Positions 11,085 to 21,036 of a DNA stretch of 64,000 nt are shown piece by piece. Origin of the DNA: Nelumbo lutea. Its lineage: Eukaryota > Streptophyta > Magnoliopsida > Proteales > Nelumbonaceae. The stretch spans positions 143,549,017 through 143,613,016 of the forward strand of contig JAKGHH010000001.1 in assembly GCA_022828595.1 (NCBI GenBank), written 5' to 3'. Position numbers and translations under genes: made by a program. Below the pieces are notes generated by a model. It had not been told where the DNA came from. It made no database searches and saw only the letters and a list, made by a program, of their open reading frames with translations. Position 1 is the stretch's first letter. Each line of letters opens with the position of its first letter.

Positions 11085-11682
11085 CGTGAAACGGAACGAG
11101 ATTCAAAAAAACACTCACCCGAGAAGAAGACTGAAGCAGACCGCGGAGAACTCGAACAAGCAAGAAGACCTGGGACGCGAGCTGAAAGCCTGGACGCGAG
11201 CTGAAACTTAAGGCGCGAGCTCAAGATATACAACAATAGCAAGGACGGGCCCCCCCCGCGCACTATTTATATCCACAGCGTAACGGAAAGCGACGGCCCA
11301 GATCGAAGCCAATCCAACGGCCCACAGCCGCGCTAAGCCGCACGTCTTCCAAGACCATATCAGCGCAACGTCTTTTCAGAGAGACTTGACGGAAACGAAT
11401 CGCGCACGTCTTGTCAGAGTACAGGTGTCAGACACACGTCTTCCCCGAAACTGACGGGGTAACGGGCACGTACCCCTCGCAATAAAAATGCGTCTGACAG
11501 GCGCAACTCCCCGAACAACTGCCGTCACACGACTTCCGAACGCTGCGCCCTTTTTTTTGAAAAAATTCCAAAATTAGAGCATAAGCTGGCGCTGCAGCCA
11601 CGGAACCCAAAACCCTCCCACTACCTTTGCCAAAACTCCCCGCGCCCTCAAGACGGAAAACCGTTAACATTTATTGTCACGG

Positions 11683-11699
11683 TGGAGTGGGGGGCAATT
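11683..11699 (+). other. Polypurine tract of the gypsy element
   Basis: GGAGTGGGGGGCAATT precedes the 3' LTR start TGATGAAGGG at 11701. This is the expected place and composition for the plus-strand primer. Confidence 0.7.
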
Positions 11700-11700
11700 G

Positions 11701-11848
11701 TGATGAAGGGAAAATTTTGGCCCGATCTCGCGATCGCCCGCGACACGTGGCTAAGGCAAGCAGCTCAGGACAATAGAGCACCCAAAGCGAACATCGGAAG
11801 CAAGTTCCAAACTCACTTACCGAGCCCGAACTCCAGACCGCTGTACTT
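11701..11848 (+). repeat. 3' LTR of the gypsy element, truncated by the assembly gap
   Basis: These 148 bases repeat the start of the 5' LTR (2040 onward) up to CGCTGTACTT, where the N run begins. Relative to the 5' LTR there are five small insertions (A, T, CG, T, T) and about four substitutions. Confidence 0.92.
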
Positions 11849-11948
11849 NNNNNNNNNNNNNNNNNNNNNNNNNNNNNNNNNNNNNNNNNNNNNNNNNNNN
11901 NNNNNNNNNNNNNNNNNNNNNNNNNNNNNNNNNNNNNNNNNNNNNNNN
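11849..11948. other. Assembly gap of exactly 100 N
   Basis: Exactly 100 N is the usual placeholder for a gap of unknown size. The sequence to the left is the inside of a gypsy LTR, and to the right is the inside of a copia LTR. At least the rest of both LTRs is missing, and possibly much more. Confidence 0.97.
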
Positions 11949-12303
11949 TTTTAAATTAAGAAGTTGTTTGGGTTTACTTGGCCTCATTTGTTTTTTTTAT
12001 TTTAAAATAAGAATTGTAAGATACTTAGAAATTTGAGTTTCAGCCCTACTAAATTCTAGGTTGGGCAGTCGTTTGTAATAGGGATCCTATTTAATAATTT
12101 TAAGTTAATTTATAAATAGATTTTATGAAGGTGCTAGCGGCTAGGTGTGTATGAATCAGTATCTCCCCCTAGATTGAACTTTCATATCGCATCCTTTCTT
12201 TTTTCCATTTCCTCGTGTTTATTTGTCTTTAAGAATCTCCTTCAACTTTTCTCCTCTCCTTTTCACAAGAAGCTTGTCGAAATCAGAACATAAGGCTTTC
12301 TAC
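11949..12303 (+). repeat. 5' LTR of the first copia element (start missing)
   Basis: It shares TTTTAAATTAAGAAGTTGTT, GAATTGTAAG, TTTAAGTTAATT, CGGCTAGG and ACATAAGGCTTTCTAC with the 3' LTR at 17892-18209 in the same order. It contains many extra single bases compared with the 3' copy, as expected from uncorrected sequence next to the gap. Confidence 0.85.
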
Positions 12304-12320
12304 TTGGTATCATGGGAGCA
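12304..12320 (+). other. Primer-binding site of the first copia element
   Basis: TTGGTATCATGGGAGCA follows the LTR. It matches the initiator methionine tRNA primer site TGGTATCAGAGC apart from extra bases, again insertion-like. Confidence 0.7.
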
Positions 12321-13080
12321 GGTTAGAAGGTTTTTCTTGAAGAGATTTCAATCTCCTGCATTTTGCCCTAGATCCGGTAAAGATTTACCGATTCTCAGCA
12401 TATGGAGATTTTGTAAGGGGTTGTTTTCAAAGCTCTCAGGTAAGCTTTCAGTTTATTTGGGATTTAATCTTGATTGGATCCTGATATTGCCCTGTATGCT
12501 TGGTTTATGGGTTTCTTCATTAATTAAACAGAATAACAGGAGAAACTGGAGAAAAAGGGGTTTAAGAGTCCTTCTGATTTTTGTTTTGACTCTTTTTCAA
12601 TTTTTGACCTCTAGGTTTAAGTGGGTGGGTCTACATTTTCTCTTACGGTTTCCGTCATGAGTGGCTGTCTTTTTTGATTAAGGGTTGAGGCGTATTCAAG
12701 TTCCAATTGTGGTTTTGGTAGGCTTCGATCTTTAGAGAGAGGGTGGTAATGCTTTTTCCTCTCTTTCTTCTTTCACCCATGCGCCAGCTACAGAAAAGGG
12801 AAATCTTTTTACGTGGGTTTCAAGAAAGTGGCAGAGAACACACCAAAGGAGTGAGCTCTACGTTAGTTGTCCTCATCTCTGTAGTAGGATATTCTGTGTT
12901 GTTTGGCTTGCCTCACAGTTTTCTTGTGTCTGCTCTTGGGTCTGTATACGGCCTCCCTTTTTGAGGACACATGGAAGCGTGGAGCAGGACATTAAGTTGA
13001 AGAATTTTATATTAGCTGCCGGGAATGAAAGATGGGACTATGTGGATTTTGAAGGAATAGGTGGTGAAGGACAACCTTCG
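12321..13080 (+). other. Leader of the first copia element
   Basis: No coding motif is recognisable between the primer site and the first gag-like block at about 13080. The stretch is inside the noisy region, so absence of an open frame means little. Confidence 0.5.
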
Positions 13081-13860
13081 GAAGCTGGGTACCAATTATC
13101 CTTACAGTATGTATTGGAGTTGTGGTGGATAGGGTACAAACTACTTACTGTGGGGAAGGTGGTCCCGAACTCTGGGCAAACTTAAGAGGTTGTCATTGGA
13201 GCTCGTGCTTGGGGTATATTACCGGTGGATGTAGCAACATTATACGTTACTCACAGTTAGTTGTTGTTATTCTACTGTTGCCACATAATATTTAATGTAA
13301 ATAGGATTTATTTTATAGGGCATAACGAGCTGCTGGGGGGAAGGACGATGTATGGGATTGGGGTTGCAGAAACCTAATTACACAAAGGGAGAATAGTTGC
13401 TAGTGGGGGTCTTATCTAACTGAGAAATCAATATATATTTGACCACGAAATAGGTAGGGAGGATAGAATCTTGTTTGCAGTCCTATTAATTTTCACGTCC
13501 TTGTAGACCCAGGTATGGCAGGATGATTTTTTGGTCGACCATCGCATAAGAGACACTTTGCATGGGGAATTACCACGGGCAAGGAATGCGCAGCTACCAT
13601 TTTTTATCAAGGAGACACTGGGTTGGGAGCTATAGAAGTTATATGTGTCGAGCGTTTGTTCGACATTCCTTGTTTTGGTCCTTAGACCGGCTATCGGGGA
13701 GTATATTGATCAGTTGCACAGGGAAGCCACATGCTTCTTTCTAGGGAACCACTTTTATTGTGTCAACTTATCCCACCCTCTCCCATATAGCATAGGTGCC
13801 TTGTGAGTACTGTGGTAGACGGAGTAGGTAGTGCCAGGAGCATGTGATAGTGTATGATGA
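13080..13860 (+). pseudogene. Gag of the first copia element, readable only in pieces
   Basis: Fragments of copia gag can be matched in shifting frames. AAGCTGGGTACCAATTAT at about 13083 corresponds to KLDGTNY; GCTTGGGGTATATTACCGG at about 13207 gives LGYITGG, which matches KLGYITGE in the older copia element; and TGTGAGTACTGTGG at about 13803 matches the first half of a CxxC zinc knuckle. Between these blocks the frame changes every few dozen bases. I take this as a real gag obscured by insertion errors or heavy decay. Confidence 0.55.
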
Positions 13861-14810
13861 AAAATCTTTCAGTTCTGATCCAGTCTCATGGGCTATAGGT
13901 AAGCTGTTGTGACAATGCTAAACAAGATAATGGCAATGAAAATACAAAAAGGAAGAGCAAAAGGGAACTTGAGTCTGTAAACTACTCGTACTAGAGAAGC
14001 CTAAGCTATACAATACGACACTTGTTGGAAGCTTCGACCCACATCTTGTGCCGATTCCAGAAAGTTGAAGAATAAAAGAACGAAGCCTTGAAATGCTGAC
14101 ACGATGGCGAGTTACTGGTCCGATTAAAACTCCGACCGCTTCCCTACCTACAAGCTGCTTTTTGGACGTCCGTCTGCAGCTGCAGTAGCCCAAGCCGCCA
14201 CGTACCAGGCGGCCCGACGCTGGAGGGGCGGGGGGATGGAAGACGGTTTGGGTGTACTATCTGACATTTTTGCGCAAGAGGGAAATAAACACGCGTAGTT
14301 CCAGTTAATCAACCGTAACGACGCCGACAACAAAGGTACAGGTCTATTTTTAGCATCAGGTGGAAAGTCTCACATTCTTACCATCCTTTAGCTCACACAG
14401 GTAAGTTCTACATTGTCCACTGCAACACTATGTTTTCTTGCTTACAAGGTAAGAAAGAGATCTCCCTTGGATTATAGACTTCTGGAAGCCTCAAAAGCCA
14501 ATCAATGACCACGCCCATATAGCTACCATCTATTTTTCTCCTCTTATAAGCCATTTTTCTATTTATCCTTGTGCAGAGATAGGGGTCTCCCTCACTAGCT
14601 GATAGAGATCCCATGATTCTCTATTGCTGGGAAGGGATCTGTCAAGCATTAATGATTCTACTTTGCTATACCCTCTGTCCTTCCCATTCAAAAGCTCCCT
14701 AAGATTTGAGTCACTAGATTTGTGTAGTTTGTTAGATTAGTTTTTGACATTTAAGAGATCTGAACTGGGCTCAGTAAATATTTTTTCTCTCTCCTAAAGG
14801 GATCCGCGTG
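13860..14810 (+). pseudogene. Protease segment of the first copia element, readable only in pieces
   Basis: At about 14466 the bases spell a copia protease site ([12 protein letters not shown] type) once extra single bases are allowed for: TTGGATTATAGACTTCTGGA, then AGCCTCAAAAGCCAATCAATG. At about 14267 a block resembling FAQ-GNK, often found just before the protease in copia elements, is seen. The rest cannot be translated reliably. Confidence 0.5.
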
Positions 14811-14814
14811 TGTA

Positions 14815-15850
14815 TTTTCTGGCCGTTAAGGATGTTAGATTTCAAGAGAGGACGATTTTTGGTGTTATGTTGGTTCCGTATGAAGTGATAATGGTAATCT
14901 ACCTTCCTATTGATTGCTTCTACCTCTTCACCACAAGCCATCATCTGTTTGCAAGAGACAGTGAGTCAAGAATCTGTGTAGGTCAGGATTATGGCCTTTG
15001 GCAGGGTCGAACCGTATCTGGGTTCATTTATCCTTTTCTATCTTTGTTAGTTGTATTTGTTTCCAAAACTGTTTGAGTCTGTGAGTCTATCAAGTTTGAA
15101 GTGTGAGGGTTGTGAACTTGGAAAGCATTGTAGACACTCTTTTAAAACCTAGTAATAAAAGATATTCTTCTCCCTTTGATGTTATTATTCATTCGGATGT
15201 GTGGGGCCCTTATCATGTTCCCTATATTGGGCGGCTATCGCTATTTTCTCCTGTTTGTGGATGATTTCTCTCGATATTCCTGGATTTACCTGATGAAATC
15301 ACGCGATGAAGTTACCATCCTTTGGTGAGGCAATTCCACCAGATGGTACTAACACAGTTTGGAACAAGAATAAAGATGTTCAGATCTGACAATGCTAGGG
15401 AATATTTTGAGAGACATCTTGCCTCGTATCTATTGGAGTATGGTGTTGTCCATCAAGCAGGCAGTTGCCTCCTATAGTCCACAGCAGAATGGTGTTGCAA
15501 GAGAGGAAGAACAGACACATCGTTGAGACGACAAGAAGCATGATGATCACAGCCACAAGTTCCAGTTCGTTTTTTTGGGGTGATGCCAGTTCTCCACGGC
15601 AGTATATCTGAAATTAACAGAGTGCCCTCTCGTGTACTCGGATTCAGGACCCCATTCAGCCTTCTTTTCTCCTCAGGGGGAGATGTTTCATATTCCTCTA
15701 AGGGTGTTTGGATGTGTCTGCTTTGTGCATTATTCTTGGCCCTTACCGTTCGAAACTTGATCCCAAGGCAAAGAAAATGTGTTTTCCTTGGATATGCAGA
15801 GAATCAGAAAATGGTACCGCTGCTATGATCCAGTTCTTGGGAACCGTTAT
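14815..15850 (+). pseudogene. Pre-integrase and integrase of the first copia element
   Basis: The pre-integrase zinc site appears as SLKCEGCELGKHCRHSF at about 15087-15140. The core reads [14 protein letters not shown], then [20 protein letters not shown] (about 15180-15300) and FRSDNAREYFE (about 15380), and then a block resembling YSPQQNGVAERKNRHI with two extra bases near 15475-15520. FHIPLRVFGCVCFVHY at about 15690 begins the linker to RT. Integrase inserts the element. Three or more single-base shifts interrupt the frame, and they become rarer with distance from the gap. Confidence 0.82.
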
Positions 15851-16396
15851 GTTACTATGGATGTTAACCCTCTCCTTTTTTGAATCTACGTACTTCTTCT
15901 CAAAAGGATCCTTCTCAAGGGGAGTGTTTTGGGGAAGTAAGTCAGCAGTCTATCCCTCTCCCAGTTCCAGTCCTGTGTCTACTCCTATGCTTGACCACCA
16001 CCCGATGTCACCCACCTTGCCACCTCCTTTGCGTTCCATTTCATAGCATTACTCACGACAGAGACTTCATAAGGCAGTTGATTCCACTACAGCAGAACTC
16101 ACACCACTTCTTGTCGATCCCTTAGAGACTCCAGATTCGGCTGATACGGATTCAGGTATTCCTCTTGATCCCACTACTATTTCAGTTCCCATTAATCCTA
16201 ACACTGTTACAGATAACCTTGATCTCCTTGTTGCTCTTAGAAAATGGAAGAGAAAGTGCACTGCTCATTGTATCTCACAGTACTTATCCTACAATAGACT
16301 TTCTCCTTCCTACCGTGCTTTTCTCTCTTCTCTTGATTCAGTGTCTATACCCAAGGGTGTTAGTGAGGCCTCTCCAAACCTGAGTGAAAGACAGCT

Positions 16397-17191
16397 ATGC
16401 AGGAAGAGATGGAGGCTTTGATTAAGAATCAGACATGGGAGATTGTGGACCTACCAGAAGGCAAGGAGACAATTGGATGCAGATGGGTTTACACAGTAAA
16501 GTATAAGGCAGATGGAAGTATAGAGAGGTACAAGGCAAGACTTGTTGCAAAAGGGTACACACAGACCTATGGCATTGATTATCTAGAGACATTTGCACCA
16601 GTTGCAAAGATGACCTCTGTTCGGATACTCCTTTCTCTTGCTGCCTCATACTCTTGGCCCTTGTTTCAACTGGATGTAAAGAATGCTTTCCTAAATGGGG
16701 ATCTGCAAGAAGAGGTGTATATGGATCTTCCAGTTGGTTTTTATGATAATACTGAAAAGGGAGAGGTATGCAAGCTGAAGAAGTCACTATATGGCTTGAA
16801 ACAATCTCCTAGAGCATGGTTTGACAGATTCAGAAAGGCCCTGATTGTTTTTGGCTACACTCAAACGCAATCTGATCACACCTCGTTTGTGAAGCGCAGG
16901 GGATCTTTGGTGTCAATCCTAATTATTTATGTGGATGACATTGTTGTCACTGGGAATGATCTGAGTGAGATTGATAGTTTGAAGAGGAGCCTGCATAAGG
17001 AATTTGAGATTAAGGATCTTGGAGAACTAAGATACTTCTTAGGCATCGAAGTTGCAAGATCGAAACATGGAATTTTTATTTCTCAAAGGAAGTATGTCTT
17101 GGACCTTCTCCAAGAGATAGGGAAGCTTGGAACAAAGGCAGCTAGCACCCCCATTGATCAGAACCATAGAATCAGTGCATCAGAAAGGTAA
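16397..17191 (+). CDS. Reverse transcriptase domain of the first copia element
   Basis: A clean 264-codon frame covers the copia RT. It begins [20 protein letters not shown], followed by [86 protein letters not shown], the catalytic IIYVDDIVVTGND and DLGELRYFLGIEVARSKHG. All catalytic aspartates are present. The frame ends at a stop in the RT-RNase H linker, where a one-base shift moves reading to the next frame. The entry marks the best-preserved coding block of the element; the listed ATG is internal to the polyprotein and not a true start. Confidence 0.93.
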   Translation: MQEEMEALIKNQTWEIVDLPEGKETIGCRWVYTVKYKADGSIERYKARLVAKGYTQTYGIDYLETFAPVAKMTSVRILLSLAASYSWPLFQLDVKNAFLNGDLQEEVYMDLPVGFYDNTEKGEVCKLKKSLYGLKQSPRAWFDRFRKALIVFGYTQTQSDHTSFVKRRGSLVSILIIYVDDIVVTGNDLSEIDSLKRSLHKEFEIKDLGELRYFLGIEVARSKHGIFISQRKYVLDLLQEIGKLGTKAASTPIDQNHRISASER

Positions 17192-17897
17192 ACCAATGAA
17201 GGACCTTGGGAGATACCAAAGACTTGTGGGTCGGCTACTATACTTGTGTATGACAAGACCGGACATCTCCTATGCAGTAAGTGTAGTGAGTCAATACATG
17301 CATGCTCCACGAGATCAGCACTGGAAGGCAGTTGACAGGATTCTTGCATATTTGAAGGGACATCTAGGCAGAGGCATATTGTTTACTGATCATGGACAAC
17401 TGAAGCTAGAGACCTATACAGATGTGGATTGAGCAGGATGCCTTGATGACAGAAGATCAACTTCAGGAGTGTGCACCCTAGTTGGAGGTAACCTAGTCTC
17501 ATGGAAGAGTAAAAAACAAACAGTTGTGACAAGATCAAGTGCAGAAGCGGAATATAGGGCCATGGCACATGGAGTTTCAGAACTTCTCTAGATCCGTTCT
17601 CTGTTAGAAGAAATCAGTGTGCAAGCAGAAGAACCTATGATGCTATACTGCGATAACCAAGCAGCAATCAATATTGCCCATAATCCAGTCCAGCATGACC
17701 GAACTAAGCACATTGAAGTAGATAGACATTTTATCAGAGAAAGGGTAACTTCTGGAGAAGTTTGTCTTCCATACATTTCTTCTGATCTGCAGCTTGCTGA
17801 TGTTCTCACAAAAGGTGTTGCGAAGAATAAGCTGGAACATGATCTACGCAAGTTGGGAATGTGTGACATCTATTCCCAACTTGAGGGTGAGTGTTGA
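17127..17897 (+). pseudogene. RNase H domain of the first copia element
   Basis: This continues the RT in another frame: DLGRYQRLVGRLLYLCMTRP, DISYAVSVVSQYMHAP, then, after a TGA at 17430 in place of Trp, [33 protein letters not shown], a TAG at 17590, and [31 protein letters not shown] and LADVLTKGV. The D-E-D set of RNase H is visible. The end MCDIYSQLEGEC stops just before the 3' LTR. RNase H removes the RNA strand during reverse transcription. Confidence 0.9.
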
Positions 17898-18209
17898 GTG
17901 GGCCGATTTATGTTTAGTTTGTTTTCTTTTAAATTAAGAAGTTGTTGGGCCTTGGGCCCATTAGTCTTTTATTTTTAAAAGAATTGTAAGTACTTAGTTG
18001 AGTTGCCGCCCTACTAGGGGCATCTTTGTAATATCCCATATTTAAGTTAATTATAAATAGAATGAGGGGCTGGCGGCTAGGGTTATGAATCACTATCCTA
18101 GTCGACCTTCTCCTTCCTTCCCTTTCCTCTGTCTATTGTTGAAACCCCCAACTTTCTCCTCTTCCTTTCACAAGAAGCTTGGCCTAATTAGCACATAAGG
18201 CTTTCTACT
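17892..18209 (+). repeat. 3' LTR of the first copia element
   Basis: It starts TGTTGAGTGG right after the purine stretch GAGGGTGAG and ends ACATAAGGCTTTCTAC. About 318 bp. It pairs with the noisy 5' copy at 11949-12303. The exact 3' end is uncertain by a few bases. Confidence 0.85.
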
Positions 18210-18260
18210 AGGAAACAAGCAGTAAAGTACAGCATCAAATCCAAAATCGTTTAGGAACAC

Positions 18261-18608
18261 TCATATGATGAGGAATAGATCGAGTAGTTTCAAGGAGATG
18301 ACGGTTCTTTCGTTCAGCCACCCCATCTTGTTGAGAAATGGATGCACATGAAGTTTGATGAATGAACGAAAGTATTCACGACCATTATCTGAACAAAGAA
18401 CTTTGATTGGAACACCAAATTGTGTATGTGTTTCAGCATGGAATTTTTGAAAAATGGAAAATAATTCACTCATTTCTTTCATTAAATAAATCCGTGTCAT
18501 CCTTGAACAATCATCAATAAAAGTGATAAAATACTTGTAACCATTATAAGACTCTATTTTAATCGGACCCCAAACATCTGAATGAACCAAAGCAAAAGGA
18601 CTCAACAT
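18261..18608 (-). pseudogene. Integrase core of the second copia element, truncated
   Basis: LVHSDVWGPIKIESYNGYKY, FITFIDDCSRMTRIYLM and VLCSDNGREYF give the first two catalytic aspartates of the DDE core. Past GREYF the frame continues to a region near KLHVHPFLNK where the expected HQTSCPYTPQQNG-type block is shifted. The catalytic Glu region is read out of frame and then the element ends. Confidence 0.88.
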
Positions 18609-18656
18609 ACGGCTATCAACCCTAGGACTAAAGGGAACCCAACGATGTTTCCCATA

Positions 18657-19359
18657 CTAACACGACTCACACTGTAAAGACCATAAATGACTCAAAGACG
18701 AAACCAGTATCTTGAAAGCCTCGAGAGATGGATGCCCCAGTCGACAATGCCATTGTAGAGGAGTGAGTGAAGTCTGAAGTACAACTGACGATCCACCACC
18801 GTCAAGGTAGTACAATCCAACGGCCTCATGCCCCCCACAAATCTTCTTCCCCATCTTGAGATCCTGAAAAAGTACAAAAGGAAGGGAAAAATGCAATAGA
18901 GCAATTAAGAGTCTTAGTTAATTTACTGACATACATAAGATTGAATGGAAATTTAGGTACATATAGAACCAATGATATAGAAAGAGAAGTTGTGTCAACA
19001 TTACCAACACCACATATAGGAGAAGAGGAACCGTTGGCAAGGGTAACAGTTTGAGATGTGGAAGTTTCAGAGAGGGAAGAGAACACACCTGGTGTCCCGA
19101 TCATGTAATCAAAGGCTCCACAGTCAATAATCCAGGGAGAGGGTTTGGATGCCAGACAAGCTATACCTGAGTGTGCAAGGGTGGCTCTAGTATGTTGTGA
19201 AGGTGTTAGATCTGCCTGTTGGTTATCACTGACATCAACCCCGCCAACTACTGCATGATTAGCCCATGTAGGAGGTGGGCCATGGAGATCATAACACAGA
19301 AATTCCTTTACCACGACCTCCTCGGGAGGCATGTCTTCCCCCTCTAGTACCACGTCCAC
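18657..19359 (-). pseudogene. Protease and pre-integrase of the second copia element
   Basis: The protease block reads PSPWIIDCGAFDYMIGTPG (about 19135-19080), followed by TVTLANGSSSPICGVGNVDT and LVLYVPKFPFNLMYVSKLTK. The usual copia catalytic triplet is DSG; here it is DCG, with Cys in place of Ser. The pre-integrase part reads LYYLDGGGSSVVLQ, LQWHCRLGHPSLEAFKIL and CESC, with a frameshift near 18880 and a stop after CESC at 18657. Confidence 0.87.
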
Positions 19360-19529
19360 CTCCTTTGGCTGTCACAAATGCTGATCTGTCAGACGGTGTG
19401 GGATTCTCTGTAGATCCCAAAGAAATCCTGCGAATCCGTGCAAAAACTTCCTCAAGTGTAGGAAGAGTAGAGCCTCCCAATATTTAGGCCCTAACTGGTT
19501 CATACTCTGATTTTAACCCCACTAAGAAC

Positions 19530-20093
19530 CTAGTGACATCCAATTGCTCCCTTTGTTGTTGTTGTTGAACCTTGACATCTGGAGTGAGGGGATGATGAAC
19601 CATTTCTGAGGTTCTTCATACTGGCATAGTACTCTTCTAGGGTTTTATTCCCTTGTTGCAGATCGAAATACTCCTGATAGAGCTGATATACCCTTGTAGT
19701 ATTATCCTGCCCAGAATAAAGCTTCTTGGCATATTCCCATATGTCCTTAGATGTATCTAAGAACATAAAGTTGGTACTTATTCTGGGTTCCATACTATTC
19801 CATAACCATGTCATGATTTGGGCATCTTCCTGTTCCTAGTCATCAAACCCTAGAGAGTTAGTTGATGGTTTATCTTCCTTCATGTGTTTCACTTTCCTCT
19901 TTGCCTCGAGGAAAACTTCCACTGACTTGGCCCATGGCACATAATTCTCACCATTAAGTTTAATGGAGGTCATCTGCACACCCAAATAGTCGGAGGGGAT
20001 CATCACACTCGGTTTCTGATCACTGGAACCATCTCCCGTCGCTGCCATTATGTCCCCCACTGCTATCTCTAATGCTGAACTCTCAGTCACCAA
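19530..20093 (-). pseudogene. Gag of the second copia element
   Basis: The frame starts at 20093 (MVTESSALEIAVGDIMAATG). It contains the copia gag N-terminal motif IKLNGENYVPWAKSVEVFLE, stops at 19836 and resumes as MTWLWNSMEPRISTNFMFLD, DIWEYAKKLYSGQDNTTRVY and LQQGNKTLEEYYASMKNL (19814-19600). This is the UBN2-type gag of plant copia elements. One in-frame stop and a frameshift near 19600 break it. Confidence 0.88.
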
Positions 20094-20109
20094 CCGGCTA
20101 CTGCTGTCA

Positions 20110-20760
20110 AGGCAACACTACAGCTCATTGATAACAATCTCACAACTAGTCACAATCAACACTTGATGTAGAGTAACATTCAGGTTAAGAACTGGATGTT
20201 TTAACCAGATTTGGCTACCATCCAGATTAGAACATTGATGAAGGCTATTCGGCCACTTCTTTCAGCACAAAAAAAAATTCTGTTCACACCACTATTGACA
20301 CTCCAGAAATATTAGGCACCATTACAACAACACAACACTCAAGCAACCACACAAAAATTCTGTTCACACCACTACTAACAACCCAGAAATAGTATTCACC
20401 ATAACAGCAATGTAACCACTCGAGCAACCACGCACAAACCCTCTTGAAATGGTTCAGTAGAGGGTAAACACCACAAGCACCACCACACGACTAGGGCTGT
20501 CACACATGGTGACAGCAGTATTAGGCTGATATCCTAGGGCTGCAGCACCTTTCTAATACTTGTAATAGGGATTGCAGCAGTCCTAAAAAAAATTAATATC
20601 AGATGCAGCAGTCCTAAAAAAATTAATAACAGATGCAGCAGCTTTCAGATTGTGTACCTCAGATTCGCAGCCTAGAGAAGAAGTAAAAAAGAAGAGAGAG
20701 AATGAACTTGAAGTCACAGGATGGAAACCTTGAAGTCGCAACCTTCTTCTCCTTCGTTTG
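20110..20760 (-). other. Leader of the second copia element
   Basis: There is no coding signal. Two related stretches with ACACAAAAATTCTGTTCAC-like sequence (about 20265-20430) and a near-exact short tandem copy AAAAAATTAATA-CAGATGCAGCA (20583-20640) are seen. A (GAA)n tract lies at 20820-20850 inside the adjoining LTR. Confidence 0.55.
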
Positions 20761-20774
20761 TGGCTCTGATACCA
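20761..20774 (-). other. Primer-binding site of the second copia element
   Basis: On the minus strand the sequence is TGGTATCAGAGCCA, a full match to the initiator methionine tRNA primer site, adjoining the LTR. Confidence 0.93.
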
Positions 20775-21036
20775 TGTTTAACATCTGTGCTCAGGAGTTC
20801 GAACCAGTAGAGAGAAGGGAGGAAGAAGAAGAAGAAGAAGGAAGAAGAACAGTCGAATCTGATGGGTAAACCCTATCAGTCGACCATATTTTAGAGTAGC
20901 CTCTAATTAGTTGTATAAAGACTAAACTGCCCCCACTTAAGTATAGGATAGAAAGTCTCTATTAAAACTGCCACATAAGCACATAACTTAATAGAAATAA
21001 AATAACTAATATACCCTTATTTGGCTAGCTCTAACA
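20775..21036 (-). repeat. 5' LTR of the second copia element
   Basis: On the minus strand it starts TGTTAGAGCTAGCC at 21036 and ends CAGATGTTAAACA next to the primer site. Length 262 bp with TG...CA ends. No second copy is present, in agreement with truncation. The flanking target bases on the right are ggact (21037-21041). Confidence 0.88.

Larger units (their letters stand above)
2040..11848 (+). mobile_element. Ty3/gypsy LTR retrotransposon, Tat type, with second RNase H and antisense gene
   Basis: The order 5' LTR, primer site, gag, protease, RT, RNase H, second RNase H, integrase, antisense gene, polypurine tract, 3' LTR is that of the plant Tat group of gypsy elements. The 3' LTR is cut after 148 bases by an assembly gap. 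Comparing those 148 bases with the 5' LTR by eye gives about 4 substitutions and 5 small indels, so the element is either fairly young or its differences are partly sequence error. The coding region has several frameshifts and in-frame stops and could not act as it stands. The 5-base target copy on the left is acatc (2035-2039); the right one is lost in the gap. Confidence 0.93.
11949..18210 (+). mobile_element. Ty1/copia LTR retrotransposon, low-quality 5' half
   Basis: Two LTR copies (11949-12303, start lost in the gap; 17892-18209) enclose a primer site, gag, protease, integrase, RT and RNase H in copia order. RT is intact over 264 codons, while the part close to the gap is broken by many single-base insertions. 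The element is related to the older copia element at 23758-31270 (shared LGYITG gag motif and WIIDSGA protease motif). Confidence 0.88.
18211..21036 (-). mobile_element. Second Ty1/copia element, 5' part only
   Basis: Read on the minus strand it has a 262-bp LTR (21036-20775), a primer site, a leader, gag, protease, pre-integrase and the first part of integrase. The element stops at about 18211, exactly where the 3' LTR of the first copia element ends. The remaining integrase, RT, RNase H and 3' LTR are not in this window. The simplest reading is that the first copia element inserted into this one and that the far side lies in or beyond the gap. Confidence 0.87.

Noticed and set aside
12223..13185. 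Plus-strand frames that might be a novel gene (145, 73 and 74 codons)
   Set aside because: They lie in the copia 5' LTR, leader and gag, in sequence with dense insertion errors next to the gap. Short gag and primer-site motifs explain the region.
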